Part shown: in pieces, positions 1 to 11,563 of the stretch
Layout: every line of letters starts with the position of its first letter
Position numbering within the stretch: the stretch's first letter is position 1
Assembly (NCBI GenBank): GCA_028281235.1
Contig: JANQKG010000036.1
Coordinates: forward strand, 171,726-235,725
Direction: 5' to 3'
DNA length: 64,000 nt
Origin: Afifellaceae bacterium
GTDB taxonomy: Bacteria > Pseudomonadota > Alphaproteobacteria > Rhizobiales > Afifellaceae
Notes under the pieces: model-generated
The model's database searches: none
Told to the model about the DNA's origin: nothing
What the model saw: only the letters and a program-made list of their open reading frames with translations
Position numbers and translations under genes: made by a program

Positions 1-1266
1 CTGCTTGATGCGGTGGTCGACTTCCTGCCGAGCCCGGTCGAGGTGCAGGCGATCCGCGGCGTCGATCCCAAGTCCGGCGACGAGATCATTCGTGAATCGT
101 CCGACGACGAGCCGCTTTCCATGCTGGCCTTCAAGGTGATGAACGACCCCTTCGTCGGTTCGCTCACCTTCGCCCGCATCTATTCCGGCAAGCTGGACAC
201 CGGAATCAGCTTGATGAACACGGTGAAGGAGAAGCGTGAGCGCATCGGTCGTATGCTGCTGATGCACTCCAACAACCGCGAGGACATCAAGGAAGCGTTT
301 GCCGGCGACATCGTCGCGGTGGTGGGCCTTAAGGACACGACCACCGGCGATACGCTGTGCGATCCCAACAAGCCGGTGATCCTGGAGCGCATGGAGTTCC
401 CCGATCCGGTGATTGAGATCGCCATTGAGCCGAACACCAAGGCCGACCAGGAGAAGATGGGCATGGCGCTGTCGCGCCTGGCGGCTGAAGATCCCTCCTT
501 CCGCGTCAAGACCGACGAGGAATCGGGGCAGACCATCATCGCCGGCATGGGCGAGCTGCATCTCGACATCATCGTCGATCGCATGAAGCGCGAGTTCAAG
601 GTCGACGCCAATGTCGGCCAGCCGCAGGTCGCCTATCGGGAGACCATCACGCAGATGTCGGAAGTGGACTACACCCACAAGAAGCAGACCGGCGGCTCCG
701 GCCAGTTCGCGCGCGTGAAGATGATCTTCGAGCCGATGGAGCCCGGCGGCGGCTTTGAGTTTGAGAACAAGGTCGTCGGCGGCAATGTGCCGAAGGAATA
801 TGTCCCGGGTGTTGAGAAGGGCATCTCAGGCGCCATGACCGGTGGCGTGGTTGCCGGCTTCCCGATGGTCGACATCAAGGCCACGCTGACCGACGGCGCC
901 TCGCACGACGTGGATTCCTCGGTGCTGGCGTTTGAGATCGCCGGTCGTGCGGCGTTCCGTGAAGGCGTCCAGAAGGCACGGCCCGTGCTTCTGGAGCCGA
1001 TGATGAAGGTCGAGGTGGTGACGCCGGACGAATATGCCGGCTCCGTCATCGGCGACCTGAATTCGCGGCGCGGCCAGGTGCAAGGCACGGAGATGCGCGG
1101 CAACGCCACCGTGGTCAACGCCATGGTGCCGCTGGCCAACATGTTCGGCTACGTCAACACGCTGCGTTCCATGAGCCAGGGGCGTGCGCAATACACCATG
1201 CAGTTCGACCATTACTCGCAAGTGCCGAGTCAGGTCGCCCAGGAGATTCAGTCCAAATACGCCTGA
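1..1266 (+). CDS. fusA: Elongation factor G, C-terminal part (5' end outside window)
   Basis: EF-G is the GTPase that drives tRNA-mRNA translocation and, with RRF, ribosome recycling. The reading frame is open from base 1, so the true start lies upstream; about 421 codons are present, roughly the last 60 percent of a family member of about 690 residues. The G domain with the P-loop is missing. What is seen is the end of domain II and domains III-V, including the [10 protein letters not shown] segment typical of domain IV. It is followed after 36 bp by tuf, the usual str-operon order. Identification is secure; only the partial state limits it. Confidence 0.97.
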   Translation: MLDAVVDFLPSPVEVQAIRGVDPKSGDEIIRESSDDEPLSMLAFKVMNDPFVGSLTFARIYSGKLDTGISLMNTVKEKRERIGRMLLMHSNNREDIKEAFAGDIVAVVGLKDTTTGDTLCDPNKPVILERMEFPDPVIEIAIEPNTKADQEKMGMALSRLAAEDPSFRVKTDEESGQTIIAGMGELHLDIIVDRMKREFKVDANVGQPQVAYRETITQMSEVDYTHKKQTGGSGQFARVKMIFEPMEPGGGFEFENKVVGGNVPKEYVPGVEKGISGAMTGGVVAGFPMVDIKATLTDGASHDVDSSVLAFEIAGRAAFREGVQKARPVLLEPMMKVEVVTPDEYAGSVIGDLNSRRGQVQGTEMRGNATVVNAMVPLANMFGYVNTLRSMSQGRAQYTMQFDHYSQVPSQVAQEIQSKYA

Positions 1267-1302
1267 TCGGGTCAGACAGGCGCACTCAGACGGAGAGAGC
1301 TG

Positions 1303-2478
<1,176 letters not shown>

Positions 2479-2486
2479 CCGGGAAG

Positions 2487-2518
2487 GGCGCGGGAACACC
2501 ACCCGCGCCGCTTCTTTT
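2487..2518 (+). terminator. Hairpin with pyrimidine-rich tail between tuf and rpsJ
   Basis: An 8-bp perfect GC stem (GGCGCGGG at 2487-2494, CCCGCGCC at 2502-2509) with a 7-nt loop is followed by CTTCTTTT at 2511-2518. It looks like a weak or partial intrinsic terminator, or an attenuation/processing point that separates tuf output from the S10 cluster. There is no clear new promoter before rpsJ, so read-through is likely. Confidence 0.45.
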
Positions 2519-2532
2519 GAGGGACAGGACAC

Positions 2533-2841
2533 ATGAACGGCCAGAACATCCGCATCCGCCTGAAGGCGTTCGATCACCGCGTGCTCGATACCTCGACCGC
2601 GGAGATCGTCTCCACGGCCAAGCGGACGGGCGCGCAGGTGCGCGGGCCGATCCCGTTGCCCAGCCGGATTGAGAAGTTCACCGTCAACCGCTCCCCGCAC
2701 ATCGACAAGAAGAGCCGGGAGCAATTCGAGATCAGGACCCACAAGCGGCTGCTCGACATCATCGAGCCGACGCCTCAGACGGTCGACGCTTTGATGAAGC
2801 TCGACCTGGCTGCCGGCGTCGATGTGGAGATCAAGCTTTAG
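2533..2841 (+). CDS. rpsJ: 30S ribosomal protein S10
   Basis: S10 is a 30S head protein and, in the family, also the NusE subunit of transcription antitermination complexes. The 102-residue product has the standard length and contains the conserved RGPIPLP and TRxH-like segments ([10 protein letters not shown] near residue 67). It opens the S10 cluster 54 bp downstream of tuf. Start at ATG 2533 with GAGGGACAGGA upstream. Confidence 0.98.
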   Translation: MNGQNIRIRLKAFDHRVLDTSTAEIVSTAKRTGAQVRGPIPLPSRIEKFTVNRSPHIDKKSREQFEIRTHKRLLDIIEPTPQTVDALMKLDLAAGVDVEIKL

Positions 2842-2870
2842 GGCAGCGGCCCCGACGAGGCAGGAAGATC

Positions 2871-3647
2871 ATGCGTTCAGGCGTGATTGCAAAGAAGCTG
2901 GGGATGACCCGCGTCTATACGGAGGCCGGCGAGCACGTGCCGGTCACGGTTCTGCGCGTGGACAATTGCCAGGTCGTGGCTCAGCGCACGGCGGAGAAGG
3001 ATGGCTACACCGCCGTCCAGCTCGGCGTCGGCGCGCGCAAGGCTAAGAATACGCCCAAGGCGCTGCGCGGCCATTTCGCGCGCGCCGAGGTGGAGCCCAA
3101 GCGCCGCGTGGCGGAGTTCCGTGTCACCCCGGAGAACATGATCGACGTGGGCGCGGAGATCACCGCGGAGCATTTCGTTCCCGGACAGTTCGTCGACGTG
3201 ACCGGCACGTCGATCGGCAAGGGCTTCGCCGGCGTCATGAAGCGCCACAACTTTGGTGGCGGACGTGCCTCGCACGGCGTGTCGATCTCGCATCGCGCAC
3301 ACGGCTCAACCGGCCAGCGCCAAGACCCCGGCAAGGTCTTTAAAGGAAAGAAGATGGCCGGCCATATGGGTGCGGAACGCGTGACCACGCAGAACCTTCA
3401 AGTGGTGCGCACCGACGCCGACCAGGGCGTCATTCTGGTCAAGGGTGCCGTTCCCGGCGCCAAGGGCGGTTGGCTTCTGGTGTGCGACGCGGTGAAGAAG
3501 GCCGCGCCGGACGGCGCGCCGTCACCCGCCGCCATTCGCGCCGCTCAGAAGCCGGCAGCGCCAGAGGATGCTGCGCCCGCACCGGAAGCCGCGCCCACCC
3601 CAGAGGCGGCGCCTGAGGCCGCCGGCGAGCCGAGTGGAGACGCGTGA
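2871..3647 (+). CDS. rplC: 50S ribosomal protein L3
   Basis: L3 is an early-assembly 50S protein near the peptidyl transferase centre. The core is standard ([13 protein letters not shown] at the N-terminus, GGGRASHG and [18 protein letters not shown] in the loop that reaches the catalytic centre). At 258 residues it is longer than the usual 210-240 because of an Ala/Pro/Glu-rich tail of about 40 residues after DAVKKAAP. Such tails are common in Rhizobiales L3 and are probably disordered. The stop TGA overlaps the rplD ATG. Confidence 0.98.
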   Translation: MRSGVIAKKLGMTRVYTEAGEHVPVTVLRVDNCQVVAQRTAEKDGYTAVQLGVGARKAKNTPKALRGHFARAEVEPKRRVAEFRVTPENMIDVGAEITAEHFVPGQFVDVTGTSIGKGFAGVMKRHNFGGGRASHGVSISHRAHGSTGQRQDPGKVFKGKKMAGHMGAERVTTQNLQVVRTDADQGVILVKGAVPGAKGGWLLVCDAVKKAAPDGAPSPAAIRAAQKPAAPEDAAPAPEAAPTPEAAPEAAGEPSGDA

Positions 3648-4276
3648 TGGAGCTGACGATCAAGACACTCGCCGGCAAGCCCGCGGGTAAGGTCACCGTC
3701 TCCGATGATGTCTTCGGGCTGGAGCCGCGCCGCGACATCCTGCAACGCATGGTGCGTTGGCAGCTTGCCAAGCGCCGGCGGGGCACGCATGCCACCAAGC
3801 AGCGCAGCCAGATCCGCGCCACCTCCAAGAAGCTCTACCGTCAGAAGGGCACAGGAAGCGCCCGCCACGGCAATGCCGGCGCGCCGCAGTTTCGCGGCGG
3901 CGGCAAGGCCTTTGGCCCGAACGTGCGCAGCCACGCCATCGGCCTGCCCAAGCGCGTGCGCGCGCTGGCGCTGAAGCATGCGTTGTCGGCCAAGGCGAAG
4001 GCCGATGCCATCATCGTGCTCGACGATCTGAAGCCCGCGGAGGCCAAGACCAAGGCGCTCCTGGCGCAGTTCGCCGGCCTCGGCATCTCCAATGCGCTGA
4101 TCATCGGCGGTTCGGAGATCGACGCCGATTTCGGCCGCGCCGCCCGCAACATTCGCGGCGTCGACGTGCTGCCGGTGCAAGGCATCAACGTCTACGACAT
4201 TCTGCGCCGGGGCACGTTGGTCCTGTCGAAATCCGCCGTCGAGGCGCTGGAGGAGCGGTTCAATGGCGGATCTTAA
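3647..4276 (+). CDS. rplD: 50S ribosomal protein L4
   Basis: L4 lines the peptide exit tunnel. The product is about 209 residues, normal length, with the tunnel-loop segment [20 protein letters not shown] near residues 66-85. The ATG at 3647 overlaps the rplC stop (TGATG), favouring translational coupling; a GTG at 3644 is possible but less likely. Its 3' end overlaps the start of rplW by 14 bp. No E. coli-type S10 leader autoregulation is evident upstream of rpsJ. Confidence 0.97.
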   Translation: MELTIKTLAGKPAGKVTVSDDVFGLEPRRDILQRMVRWQLAKRRRGTHATKQRSQIRATSKKLYRQKGTGSARHGNAGAPQFRGGGKAFGPNVRSHAIGLPKRVRALALKHALSAKAKADAIIVLDDLKPAEAKTKALLAQFAGLGISNALIIGGSEIDADFGRAARNIRGVDVLPVQGINVYDILRRGTLVLSKSAVEALEERFNGGS

Positions 4277-4556
4277 GCACTACGACACGATCATCGCGCC
4301 GGTGATCACGGAGAAGGCGACGCTGGCGTCGGAGCACGGCAAGGTCGTGTTCCGTGTCGCGCCGGACGCCACCAAGCCGGAGATCAAGGCGGCGGTGGAG
4401 GCGCTCTTCTCCGTCGAGGTGACGGCCGTCAACACGCTCAACCGCGCCGGCAAGACGAAGCGCTTCCGGGGCATTCCCGGCAAGCAGAAAAGCTACAAGA
4501 AGGCCGTCGTGACGCTGGCTGAAGGCCAGACGATCGACGTGACCACGGGTCTTTAG
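4263..4556 (+). CDS. rplW: 50S ribosomal protein L23
   Basis: L23 sits at the exit-tunnel mouth and is the docking site for trigger factor and SRP. At 97 residues it is a normal bacterial L23, with the ITEKATL segment near the N-terminus. It starts inside rplD. Its stop codon TAG (4554-4556) is part of the CTAG-type left boundary of a palindromic repeat, so the very end of the gene may have been set by the repeat. Confidence 0.97.
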   Translation: MADLKHYDTIIAPVITEKATLASEHGKVVFRVAPDATKPEIKAAVEALFSVEVTAVNTLNRAGKTKRFRGIPGKQKSYKKAVVTLAEGQTIDVTTGL

Positions 4557-4657
4557 AGCATGATCCCGAAAAGTGGCACCCGGTTTTCGGATAAGATCAT
4601 GCTCCAACAAAGAGTTAGAGCGTCAGAGCGATTCAACGAAACGCGAAAGCGCTCTAG
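4554..4657 (+). repeat. CTAG-bounded palindromic repeat, copy 1 (inside S10 operon)
   Basis: About 104 bp with terminal TAGAGC and GCTCTAG inverted repeats. It contains a first hairpin (GAGCATGATC to GATCATGCTC, inner arms CCGAAAA and TTTTCGG) and a second hairpin bounded by AGAGCG and CGCTCT. It shares its sequence with copies at 11450, 46417 and 50661. The left edge coincides with the rplW stop codon and the right edge lies about 27 bp before rplB. It resembles the RIME-type intergenic palindromes described in Rhizobiales; exact class not assigned. Confidence 0.85.
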
Positions 4658-4684
4658 GGCGGCGAGAGTTCGGGACGAAATCCG

Positions 4685-5521
4685 ATGGCAATGAAGACAT
4701 ACAATCCCATCACGCCGGGCCTTCGCCAGCTCTCGCTGGTCGACCGCTCGCGGCTGTGGAAGGGCAAGCCGGAAAAGGCGCTGACCGTCGGGCTGAACAA
4801 GAAGGGCGGGCGCAACAATCTCGGCCGCATGACGGCGCGGCGGCGCGGCGGCGGGCACAAGCGCGCCTATCGCATCGTCGACTTCAAGCGCCAGAAATTC
4901 GATGTGCCGGCCAAGGTCGAGCGGCTCGAATACGACCCGAACCGTTCCGCCTTCATCGCGCTGATCCGCTATGAGGACGGCGAGCGCGCCTACATCCTCG
5001 CCCCGCAGCGTCTGGCGGAAGGCGACACGGTGATTTCCGGCCAGCAGGTCGACGTGAAGCCCGGCAACGCCATGCCGCTGCGCTCCATTCCCGTGGGCAC
5101 GATCGTACACAATGTGGAGCTGAAGATTGGCCGCGGCGGCCAGATCGCGCGCGCTGCCGGCGCCTACGTGCAGCTCGTCGGCCGCGACCAGGGCTACGCG
5201 ATCCTGCGATTGAATTCCGGCGAGCAGCGTCTCGTCCACGGCAATTGCATGGCGACCGTCGGCGCCGTCTCCAACCCGGACCACGGCAATGTCAGCCTCG
5301 GCAAGGCCGGCCGCAGCCGCTGGCTGGGCAAACGGCCGTCGGTGCGTGGTGTGGCCATGAACCCGATCGATCACCCGCATGGCGGCGGCGAAGGCCGCTC
5401 CAGCGGCGGGCGGCATCCCGTCACCCCGTGGGGCAAGCCCACCAAGGGCAAGCGGACCCGCTCCAACAAGGCAACGTCGAAATACATCCTGCGCTCGCGG
5501 CATGCCCGCAAGGGGCGCTGA
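4685..5521 (+). CDS. rplB: 50S ribosomal protein L2
   Basis: L2 binds 23S rRNA domain IV and is needed for subunit joining and peptidyl transfer. The 278-residue product has standard length; the [15 protein letters not shown] segment near residues 225-239 carries the conserved histidine. The start follows a gap of 128 bp that is mostly the palindromic repeat; GGCGAGAG upstream serves as a weak ribosome binding site. Confidence 0.98.
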   Translation: MAMKTYNPITPGLRQLSLVDRSRLWKGKPEKALTVGLNKKGGRNNLGRMTARRRGGGHKRAYRIVDFKRQKFDVPAKVERLEYDPNRSAFIALIRYEDGERAYILAPQRLAEGDTVISGQQVDVKPGNAMPLRSIPVGTIVHNVELKIGRGGQIARAAGAYVQLVGRDQGYAILRLNSGEQRLVHGNCMATVGAVSNPDHGNVSLGKAGRSRWLGKRPSVRGVAMNPIDHPHGGGEGRSSGGRHPVTPWGKPTKGKRTRSNKATSKYILRSRHARKGR

Positions 5522-5542
5522 GGCAGGACTTAGGAGAGACCA

Positions 5543-5821
5543 GTGGCGCGCTCAGTTTGGAAAGGCCCGTTCTTCGATGGCTACCTTCTCGACAAGGCGG
5601 AGAAGGTGCGGGAGTCCGGCCGTAAGGACGTCATCAAGATCTGGAGCCGTCGCTCGACGATCCTGCCGCAATTCGTCGGCCTGACCTTTGGCGTCTACAA
5701 CGGCCACAAGCACATCCCGGTCCTCGTGTCGGAGGACATGATCGGCCACAAGTTCGGCGAGTTCGCTCCCACACGGACGTTCTACGGCCACGCCGCCGAC
5801 AAGAAGGCCAGGAGAGGCTGA
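5543..5821 (+). CDS. rpsS: 30S ribosomal protein S19
   Basis: S19 is a 30S head protein contacting 16S rRNA helix 42 and the A-site finger. The 92-residue product matches the family ([10 protein letters not shown]-terminus, [21 protein letters not shown]-terminal part). The start is GTG, preceded by AGGAGAGA, a strong ribosome binding site. Followed after 1 bp by rplV. Confidence 0.98.
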   Translation: MARSVWKGPFFDGYLLDKAEKVRESGRKDVIKIWSRRSTILPQFVGLTFGVYNGHKHIPVLVSEDMIGHKFGEFAPTRTFYGHAADKKARRG

Positions 5822-5822
5822 G

Positions 5823-6203
5823 ATGGGTAAGGCGAAGCGCGAGCGCGTGCTGAAGGACAACGAGGCGAAGGCCGTGCTGCGCATGGTGCGCACCAGCCCG
5901 CGCAAGCTCAACATGGTGGCCCAGCTCATCCGCGGCAAGAAAGTGTCCGTGGCGCTGGCCGATCTGGAATTTTCGCGCCGGCGCATCGCAGGCGCGGTGA
6001 AGAAGACCTTGCAGAGCGCAGTCGCCAATGCGGAGAACAACCATCAACTCGACGTAGACAACCTCGTCGTGGCTGAGGCGCATGTCGGCAAGGCGCTGGT
6101 GATGAAGCGCTTTCAGCCGCGCGCACGCGGCCGCGTCGGGCGCATCGAGAAGCCGTTCTCAAACCTGACCGTCGTCGTGCGCGAAGTCGAAGAAACCGCT
6201 TAG
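5823..6203 (+). CDS. rplV: 50S ribosomal protein L22
   Basis: L22 extends a beta-hairpin into the exit tunnel and is a site of macrolide-resistance changes in the family. 126 residues, typical for alphaproteobacteria. The segment [17 protein letters not shown] marks the N-terminal half and the loop near [12 protein letters not shown] the tunnel hairpin. It begins 1 bp after the rpsS stop. Confidence 0.98.
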   Translation: MGKAKRERVLKDNEAKAVLRMVRTSPRKLNMVAQLIRGKKVSVALADLEFSRRRIAGAVKKTLQSAVANAENNHQLDVDNLVVAEAHVGKALVMKRFQPRARGRVGRIEKPFSNLTVVVREVEETA

Positions 6204-6214
6204 GGACGAAGAGC

Positions 6215-6919
6215 ATGGGACAGAAAGTCAATCCGGTCGGCCTTCGTCTTGGCATCAACAAGACTTGGGATTCCCGTTGGTTCGCCAACAAGGCGGATTA
6301 TGGGAGCTTGCTGCATGAGGACGTGAAAATCCGCGACGCACTGATGGCCGACCTGAAGCAGGCGGCGGTGTCGCGCATTGTCGTGGAGCGTCCGCATCGC
6401 AAGTGCCGCGTCACGATTCACACCGCGCGGCCGGGCATCGTCATCGGCAAGAAGGGCGCCGACATTGAGAAGCTGCGCAAGAAGGTTGCAGCGATGACGG
6501 ACTCTGAGGTGCACATCAACATCGTTGAAGTGCGCAAGCCGGAGATCGACGCGCATCTTGTGGCCCAGTCGATCGCCCAGCAGCTTGAGCGGCGCGTCGC
6601 CTTCCGCCGCGCAATGAAGCGCGCGGTGCAATCGGCCATGCGGCTCGGCGCGCAGGGCATCCGCATCTCCTGCGGCGGCCGGCTCGGCGGCGCGGAGATC
6701 GCGCGCGGCGAGTGGTATCGCGAAGGCCGCGTGCCGCTCCACACGCTGCGCGCCGACATCGATTACGGTCAGGCGACCGCGCACACTGCCTACGGCACGA
6801 TCGGCGTGAAGGTGTGGATTTTCAAGGGCGAGATTCTGGAGCACGACCCGTTCGGCTCGGAGAAGCGCGCCATGGAGGGCACCGAATCCACGCGCCGCGG
6901 CGGCCAGGCGGCCGCCTGA
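6215..6919 (+). CDS. rpsC: 30S ribosomal protein S3
   Basis: S3 lines the mRNA entry channel and contributes to helicase activity. 234 residues; N-terminal [13 protein letters not shown], a KH domain with GKKGADI near residues 77-83, and the C-terminal domain with [13 protein letters not shown]. Starts 11 bp after rplV with GGGACGAAGAG upstream. Confidence 0.98.
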   Translation: MGQKVNPVGLRLGINKTWDSRWFANKADYGSLLHEDVKIRDALMADLKQAAVSRIVVERPHRKCRVTIHTARPGIVIGKKGADIEKLRKKVAAMTDSEVHINIVEVRKPEIDAHLVAQSIAQQLERRVAFRRAMKRAVQSAMRLGAQGIRISCGGRLGGAEIARGEWYREGRVPLHTLRADIDYGQATAHTAYGTIGVKVWIFKGEILEHDPFGSEKRAMEGTESTRRGGQAAA

Positions 6920-6951
6920 CACCGGACGCTGCGAGTTAAGAGAGACGAAAG

Positions 6952-7365
6952 ATGCTGCAACCGAAGCGCACCAAGTTCCGCAAGGCCCATAAGGGCCGCA
7001 TCCATGGCAATGCCAAGGGCGGGACGGTTCTCAATTTCGGCTCGTACGGGCTGAAGGCGATCGATCCCGATCGCGTCACCGCGCGCCAGATCGAAGCGGC
7101 GCGCCGCGCCATCACGCGTCAGATGAAGCGTGCCGGCCGGGTGTGGATTCGCATCTTCCCCGATGTGCCGGTGTCGAAGAAGCCGACCGAGGTGCGCATG
7201 GGTAAGGGCAAGGGCACGCCGGAATTCTGGGCGGCACGCGTGCATCCCGGCCGCATCATGTTTGAGATCGACGGCGTCAACGAGGAGACGGCGCGTGAAG
7301 CGCTGCGGCTCGGCGCCGCCAAGCTGCCGGTGCGGACCCGCATCGTCGCGCGCATCGGGGAATAG
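6952..7365 (+). CDS. rplP: 50S ribosomal protein L16
   Basis: L16 organises the A site and central protuberance of the 50S subunit. 137 residues, standard, beginning [15 protein letters not shown] and containing the [20 protein letters not shown] core. It follows rpsC by 32 bp with an AGAGAGACGAA ribosome binding region. Confidence 0.98.
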   Translation: MLQPKRTKFRKAHKGRIHGNAKGGTVLNFGSYGLKAIDPDRVTARQIEAARRAITRQMKRAGRVWIRIFPDVPVSKKPTEVRMGKGKGTPEFWAARVHPGRIMFEIDGVNEETAREALRLGAAKLPVRTRIVARIGE

Positions 7366-7367
7366 AG

Positions 7368-7571
7368 ATGAAGGCCGAAGATCTGCGCCCCAAGACCCTG
7401 GACGAGCTGGGCGACCAGCTCGCCAGCCTGAAGAAGGAGCAGTTCAACCTGCGCTTCCAGGTCGCCACGGGTCAGCTTGAGAAGACCGCGCGCATCCGCG
7501 AGGTCCGGCGCGACATTGCGCGTGTGAAAACCGTGGCTGCGCAAAAGCGCGCCGCAGAGAACCAAGGCTGA
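7368..7571 (+). CDS. rpmC: 50S ribosomal protein L29
   Basis: L29 is a small helical protein at the exit tunnel that helps bind trigger factor. 67 residues with the family signature [20 protein letters not shown]. It lies 2 bp after the rplP stop, inside the S10 cluster. Confidence 0.97.
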   Translation: MKAEDLRPKTLDELGDQLASLKKEQFNLRFQVATGQLEKTARIREVRRDIARVKTVAAQKRAAENQG

Positions 7572-7580
7572 GGAACCAGG

Positions 7581-7835
7581 ATGCCGAAAAGACAATTGCA
7601 GGGCATCGTTGTCAGCGACAAACCCGACAAGACTGTCGTGGTCGATGTCGAGCGCCGCTTCACCCACCCGCTCTTCAAGAAGACGGTGCGGCGCACCAAG
7701 AAGTATCAGGCGCACGATCCGGAGAACCAATACAAGGTTGGTGACCGGGTGGTGATCCAGGAAAGCCGTCCGATATCCAAATCCAAGCGTTGGATTGTCG
7801 TCGGCCAGGAAGCACCGGCCAACGCGGCCGGATAG
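7581..7835 (+). CDS. rpsQ: 30S ribosomal protein S17
   Basis: S17 is a primary 16S rRNA binder of the 30S body. 84 residues with an OB fold, [21 protein letters not shown] at the N-terminus (positions 1-21). It ends the S10 cluster; a gap of 58 bp with an imperfect GC hairpin (7849-7870) separates it from rplN. Confidence 0.97.
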   Translation: MPKRQLQGIVVSDKPDKTVVVDVERRFTHPLFKKTVRRTKKYQAHDPENQYKVGDRVVIQESRPISKSKRWIVVGQEAPANAAG

Positions 7836-7893
7836 GTAAGGCTATGCGGCGGGCGAGCCCCGTCCGCGCCAAGAACAAGAAGGGCGTCGCGCC

Positions 7894-8262
7894 ATGATTC
7901 AGATGCAGACGAACCTCGACGTCGCGGACAATTCCGGCGCGCGCCGCGTGCAATGCATCAAGGTGCTTGGCGGGTCCAAGCGCAAATACGCTCATGTCGG
8001 CGACATCATCGTCGTGTCGGTGAAGGAGGCGATCCCGCGCGGCCGCGTGAAGAAGGGCGACGTGATGAAGGCCGTCGTCGTGCGCACCGCCAAGGACATC
8101 CGCCGCGCCGACGGCAGCGTCATCCGCTTCGACAAGAATGCGGCCGTGCTGATCGACAACAAGGCGGAGCCGATCGGCACACGCATTTTCGGTCCGGTAC
8201 CGCGCGAACTGCGTGCACGGAATCATATGAAGATCATTTCGTTGGCGCCGGAGGTGCTTTAG
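7894..8262 (+). CDS. rplN: 50S ribosomal protein L14
   Basis: L14 forms an intersubunit bridge and is the RsfS silencing-factor site in the family. 122 residues, [18 protein letters not shown] at the start. First gene of the spc cluster. Its stop TAG is directly followed by the rplX ATG. Confidence 0.98.
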   Translation: MIQMQTNLDVADNSGARRVQCIKVLGGSKRKYAHVGDIIVVSVKEAIPRGRVKKGDVMKAVVVRTAKDIRRADGSVIRFDKNAAVLIDNKAEPIGTRIFGPVPRELRARNHMKIISLAPEVL

Positions 8263-8580
8263 ATGGCCGCGCGCATCAAGAAGGGCGACAAGGTCGTCGT
8301 GCTCACCGGGCGGGACAAAGGCCGCTCCGGCGAGGTTATCAAGGTGATGCCGCTGGAGGAGCGCGCGCTGGTGCGCGGCATCAACATGGTGACGCGCCAT
8401 CAGCGCCAGACCGCCGCTCAGGAGGGCGGGCTCATCCGCAAGGAAGCGCCCATCCATTTGTCGAATGTCGCGCTGTCCGATCCGGATTCCGGAAAGCCGA
8501 CGCGCGTCGGATTCAAGACGCTGGAGGACGGCCGCAAGGTCCGCTTCGCCAAGCGTTCAGGAGAGACCATCGATGGCTGA
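8263..8580 (+). CDS. rplX: 50S ribosomal protein L24
   Basis: L24 is an assembly initiator that binds the 5' end of 23S rRNA. 105 residues with a KOW motif near residues 6-33 ([19 protein letters not shown]). It abuts rplN without a gap and overlaps the rplE start by 8 bp. Confidence 0.97.
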   Translation: MAARIKKGDKVVVLTGRDKGRSGEVIKVMPLEERALVRGINMVTRHQRQTAAQEGGLIRKEAPIHLSNVALSDPDSGKPTRVGFKTLEDGRKVRFAKRSGETIDG

Positions 8581-9148
8581 AGCAGAAGGGGCCAACGGCT
8601 CGGCCTACGAGCCGCGGCTGCACACGCAATATCGCGACGTCGTGGTGCCGAAGCTCAACGAGGATTTCGGCTACGCCAATCCCATGCGCGTGCCGCGGCT
8701 TGAGAAGGTCGTGCTGAACATGGGCGTCGGCGAATCGACGGCGGATTCCAAGAAGGTGCAGTCGGCGGCCGACGATCTGGCGCTGATCGCCGGGCAGAAG
8801 CCCGTCATTACCCGCGCGCGCAAGTCGATCTCCACCTTCAAGCTGCGCGAGGGCATGCCGATCGGCGCCAAGGTGACGTTGCGTAAGGCGCGCATGTACG
8901 AGTTCCTCGACCGGCTGGTCAACGTGGCGCTGCCGCGGGTGCGCGACTTCCGCGGCTTGAGCGCAAAAAGTTTCGACGGGCGAGGCAATTACGCCCTGGG
9001 CATCAAGGAGCACATCATCTTCCCGGAGATCAATTACGACAAGGTCGATCAGATCTGGGGAATGGATGTTGTCGTGTGCACCACTGCGGAGACGGACGAC
9101 GAAGCCCGGGCGCTGCTCGGCGGGCTGAACTTCCCGTTCCGCCAGTGA
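8573..9148 (+). CDS. rplE: 50S ribosomal protein L5
   Basis: L5 binds 5S rRNA and forms the central protuberance. 191 residues. The ATG at 8573 is chosen because an AGGAGAGA ribosome binding site lies just upstream inside rplX; the frame is open further upstream but that part has no family similarity. Conserved blocks seen are [14 protein letters not shown] and [13 protein letters not shown]. An N-terminal [11 protein letters not shown] extension is slightly longer than in E. coli. Confidence 0.97.
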   Translation: MAEAEGANGSAYEPRLHTQYRDVVVPKLNEDFGYANPMRVPRLEKVVLNMGVGESTADSKKVQSAADDLALIAGQKPVITRARKSISTFKLREGMPIGAKVTLRKARMYEFLDRLVNVALPRVRDFRGLSAKSFDGRGNYALGIKEHIIFPEINYDKVDQIWGMDVVVCTTAETDDEARALLGGLNFPFRQ

Positions 9149-9167
9149 TTATGTGAGCGAGGATTAG

Positions 9168-9473
9168 ATGGCGAAGAAGAGCGCGATCGAGAAGAACAAG
9201 AAGCGGCGTCGCCTAGCGGCGCGCTACGCGGCCAAGCGGGCTGAGCTGAAGGCGGCCGCTGTCGATCAGACGTTGAGCGACCAGGAGCGCTTCGCCGCGC
9301 GGCTGAAGCTCGCCCGGCTGCCGCGCAATTCCTCTCCCACGCGCATCCGCAATCGCTGCGAGATCACCGGACGCCCGCGCGGCTTCTATCGCAAGCTCAA
9401 GATGAGCCGGATCGCGCTGCGCGAGATGGGGAACGACGGGAAGGTTCCCGGCATGGTCAAGTCGAGCTGGTAG
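9168..9473 (+). CDS. rpsN: 30S ribosomal protein S14
   Basis: S14 is a late-assembly 30S head protein. 101 residues, the long zinc-free type: no CxxC pair is present. The C-terminal block [20 protein letters not shown] is diagnostic. GAGCGAGGA upstream acts as ribosome binding site. Position between rplE and rpsH is canonical. Confidence 0.98.
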   Translation: MAKKSAIEKNKKRRRLAARYAAKRAELKAAAVDQTLSDQERFAARLKLARLPRNSSPTRIRNRCEITGRPRGFYRKLKMSRIALREMGNDGKVPGMVKSSW

Positions 9474-9482
9474 GAGCACGAG

Positions 9483-9878
9483 ATGCTGTTGAACGATCCG
9501 CTCGGCGACATGCTGACCCGCATCCGCAACGCGCAGTCGCGTGGCCTGTCCAATGTGGCGACGCCCGCGTCGACGCTGCGCGCGCGCGTGCTCGACGTGC
9601 TTGAGACGGAGGGCTATATCCGCGGCTACGCGGAGGTCGCCGTCAACGGCAAGTCGGAATATCAGATCGAGCTGAAATATTCCGAGGGCGAGCCGGTCAT
9701 TCGTGAGATCCAAAGGGTCTCCAAGCCCGGCCGCCGCGTCTATTCCTCCGTGAAGAGCATTCCGCGCGTGGCCGACGGTCTCGGCGTGTCGATCCTGTCG
9801 ACGCCCAAGGGCGTGATGTCCGATCACGAGGCGCGGACGCAAAATGTCGGTGGCGAGGTGCTCTGCCGCGTCTTCTGA
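9483..9878 (+). CDS. rpsH: 30S ribosomal protein S8
   Basis: S8 binds the central domain of 16S rRNA; in E. coli it is the translational repressor of the spc operon, which may or may not hold here. 131 residues, [15 protein letters not shown] at the N-terminus and [16 protein letters not shown] in the C-terminal part. Confidence 0.98.
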   Translation: MLLNDPLGDMLTRIRNAQSRGLSNVATPASTLRARVLDVLETEGYIRGYAEVAVNGKSEYQIELKYSEGEPVIREIQRVSKPGRRVYSSVKSIPRVADGLGVSILSTPKGVMSDHEARTQNVGGEVLCRVF

Positions 9879-9908
9879 CGCCGGCGGAGGGAGAGAACGG
9901 GTAGAGCG

Positions 9909-10442
9909 ATGTCGCGAATTGGCAAGAAGGCGGTCGAGGTCCCCAAGGGCGTCACCACCACCATCGACGGGCAGATTGTGACGGCCAAAGGCCCCAAGGG
10001 CCAGCTGGAGGTTGCGCTGGTCGACGAGGTTTCCGTGGCCATGACCGACGACGGGATCAAGGTCGATCCGCGTGACGAGACGAAGCGCGCCCGCTCCATG
10101 TGGGGGATGTCGCGCACCTTGGTGCAGAACATCGTCACCGGGGTCAGCGACGGCTTTGAGAAACGGCTGGAGATCAGCGGCGTCGGCTATCGCGCGCAGG
10201 CGCAGGGCAAGACCTTGAATCTGGCGCTCGGCTACAGCCACGAGGTGAATTTCGATATCCCCGACGGGATTGAGGTTCAGACGCCCAAGCCCACCGAGGT
10301 CGTTGTCTCCGGCATCGACAAGCAGAAGGTGGGTCAGGTCGCCGCCGAGATTCGGCGCTGGCGGCCGCCGGAGCCCTATAAGGGCAAGGGCGTGAAATAT
10401 GTCGACGAATATGTGTTCCGCAAGGAAGGCAAGAAGAAGTAG
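9909..10442 (+). CDS. rplF: 50S ribosomal protein L6
   Basis: L6 lies at the base of the L7/L12 stalk near the factor-binding site. 177 residues with [15 protein letters not shown] at the N-terminus and the C-terminal signature [20 protein letters not shown]. Normal length and place in the cluster. Confidence 0.98.
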   Translation: MSRIGKKAVEVPKGVTTTIDGQIVTAKGPKGQLEVALVDEVSVAMTDDGIKVDPRDETKRARSMWGMSRTLVQNIVTGVSDGFEKRLEISGVGYRAQAQGKTLNLALGYSHEVNFDIPDGIEVQTPKPTEVVVSGIDKQKVGQVAAEIRRWRPPEPYKGKGVKYVDEYVFRKEGKKK

Positions 10443-10455
10443 CGGGTGAACTGAG

Positions 10456-10818
10456 ATGGCAATCAAGGGCCAGGGCGTACGGCGCCGACAGAAGCGGGTT
10501 CGCGCGGCACTGCGACGCGTCGCCGGCGGGCGTCCGCGTCTGAGCGTGTTCCGCTCCTCACAGCATATTTATGCGCAGGTGATCGACGACAAGAACGGGC
10601 ATACGCTGGCTGCCGCGTCGAGCCTCGACAAGGAGATCAAGAGCAAGCTGAAGACCGGCGCCGACAAGGCGGCGGCCGGCGAAGTCGGCAAGCTCGTGGC
10701 GGAGCGGGCCAAGTCCGCAGGCGTTGAAAAGGTCGTGTTCGACCGCGGCGCCTACATCTTTCATGGCCGCGTCAAGGCGCTGGCCGACGCCGCCCGCGAG
10801 GGCGGACTGCAATTCTGA
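10456..10818 (+). CDS. rplR: 50S ribosomal protein L18
   Basis: L18 binds 5S rRNA with L5 and L25. 120 residues; [20 protein letters not shown] in the middle and [20 protein letters not shown] near the end are family signatures. Located between rplF and rpsE. Confidence 0.97.
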   Translation: MAIKGQGVRRRQKRVRAALRRVAGGRPRLSVFRSSQHIYAQVIDDKNGHTLAAASSLDKEIKSKLKTGADKAAAGEVGKLVAERAKSAGVEKVVFDRGAYIFHGRVKALADAAREGGLQF

Positions 10819-10868
10819 CCTCGCACCGGCGCGGGGCCGACACCATATCGAACGACGGATAGACGAAG

Positions 10869-11453
10869 ATGGCAGAGCAAGGACGGCGGCGGGATCGCGG
10901 CAGAGATAGGGACCGGGGCGACGATCGCGACAGCGAATTCGTCGACAAGCTGGTCCATATCAACCGCGTGGCCAAAGTGGTGAAAGGCGGCCGCCGCTTC
11001 GGCTTTGCCGCACTCGTTGTCGTGGGCGATCAACGCGGCCGCGTCGGTTTCGGTCACGGCAAGGCTCGCGAGGTGCCGGAGGCCATTCGCAAGGCGACCG
11101 ATTCCGCCAAGCGCGGGCTCATCCGCGTGCCGCTCCGTGAGGGCCGCACGCTGCATCACGACGTGGCTGGCCGCCATGGTGCAGGCAAGGTCGTGCTGCG
11201 CGCCGCCGAGCCGGGCACGGGCATTATCGCCGGCGGCCCAATGCGTGCCGTCTTTGAGACGCTCGGCATCCAGGACATCGTCGCCAAGTCGATGGGCACG
11301 TCCAATCCCTACAACATGGTGCGCGCCACCTTTGATGCGCTGAAGCGCCAGGACAGCCCGCGCTCCGTAGCCGCGCGCCGCGGCATCAAGGTGTCGGCGT
11401 TGCAGGCGCGGCGTCGCGACGGCGGTGATGCCGCCGCATCGGCGGAGGCCTGA
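10869..11453 (+). CDS. rpsE: 30S ribosomal protein S5
   Basis: S5 acts in decoding fidelity and mRNA unwinding. 194 residues; the dsRNA-binding fold begins at [20 protein letters not shown]. The N-terminal segment is rich in Arg/Asp, and an Ala-rich tail of about 20 residues ends the protein. Its TGA stop lies at the left border of the second CTAG-type palindromic repeat (CTGAGCATGA), the same arrangement as at rplW. Confidence 0.97.
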   Translation: MAEQGRRRDRGRDRDRGDDRDSEFVDKLVHINRVAKVVKGGRRFGFAALVVVGDQRGRVGFGHGKAREVPEAIRKATDSAKRGLIRVPLREGRTLHHDVAGRHGAGKVVLRAAEPGTGIIAGGPMRAVFETLGIQDIVAKSMGTSNPYNMVRATFDALKRQDSPRSVAARRGIKVSALQARRRDGGDAAASAEA

Positions 11454-11554
11454 GCATGACCCCGAAAAGTGGATACCGATTTTCGGACAAGATCATGCTC
11501 CAACGGACAGATCGAGCCCCCATTCTGATTCAATCAGAATGGAAAGGGCTCTAG
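11450..11554 (+). repeat. CTAG-bounded palindromic repeat, copy 2 (inside spc operon)
   Basis: About 105 bp. The first hairpin runs from GAGCATGAC to GATCATGCTC; the second has arms CCATTCTGATT and AATCAGAATGG. The right end GGGCTCTAG is followed at once by GAG and the rpmD leader, so the repeat edge contributes to the rpmD ribosome binding site. The second hairpin is nearly the same as in the copy at 46417. Confidence 0.85.
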
Positions 11555-11563
11555 GAGTAACCC

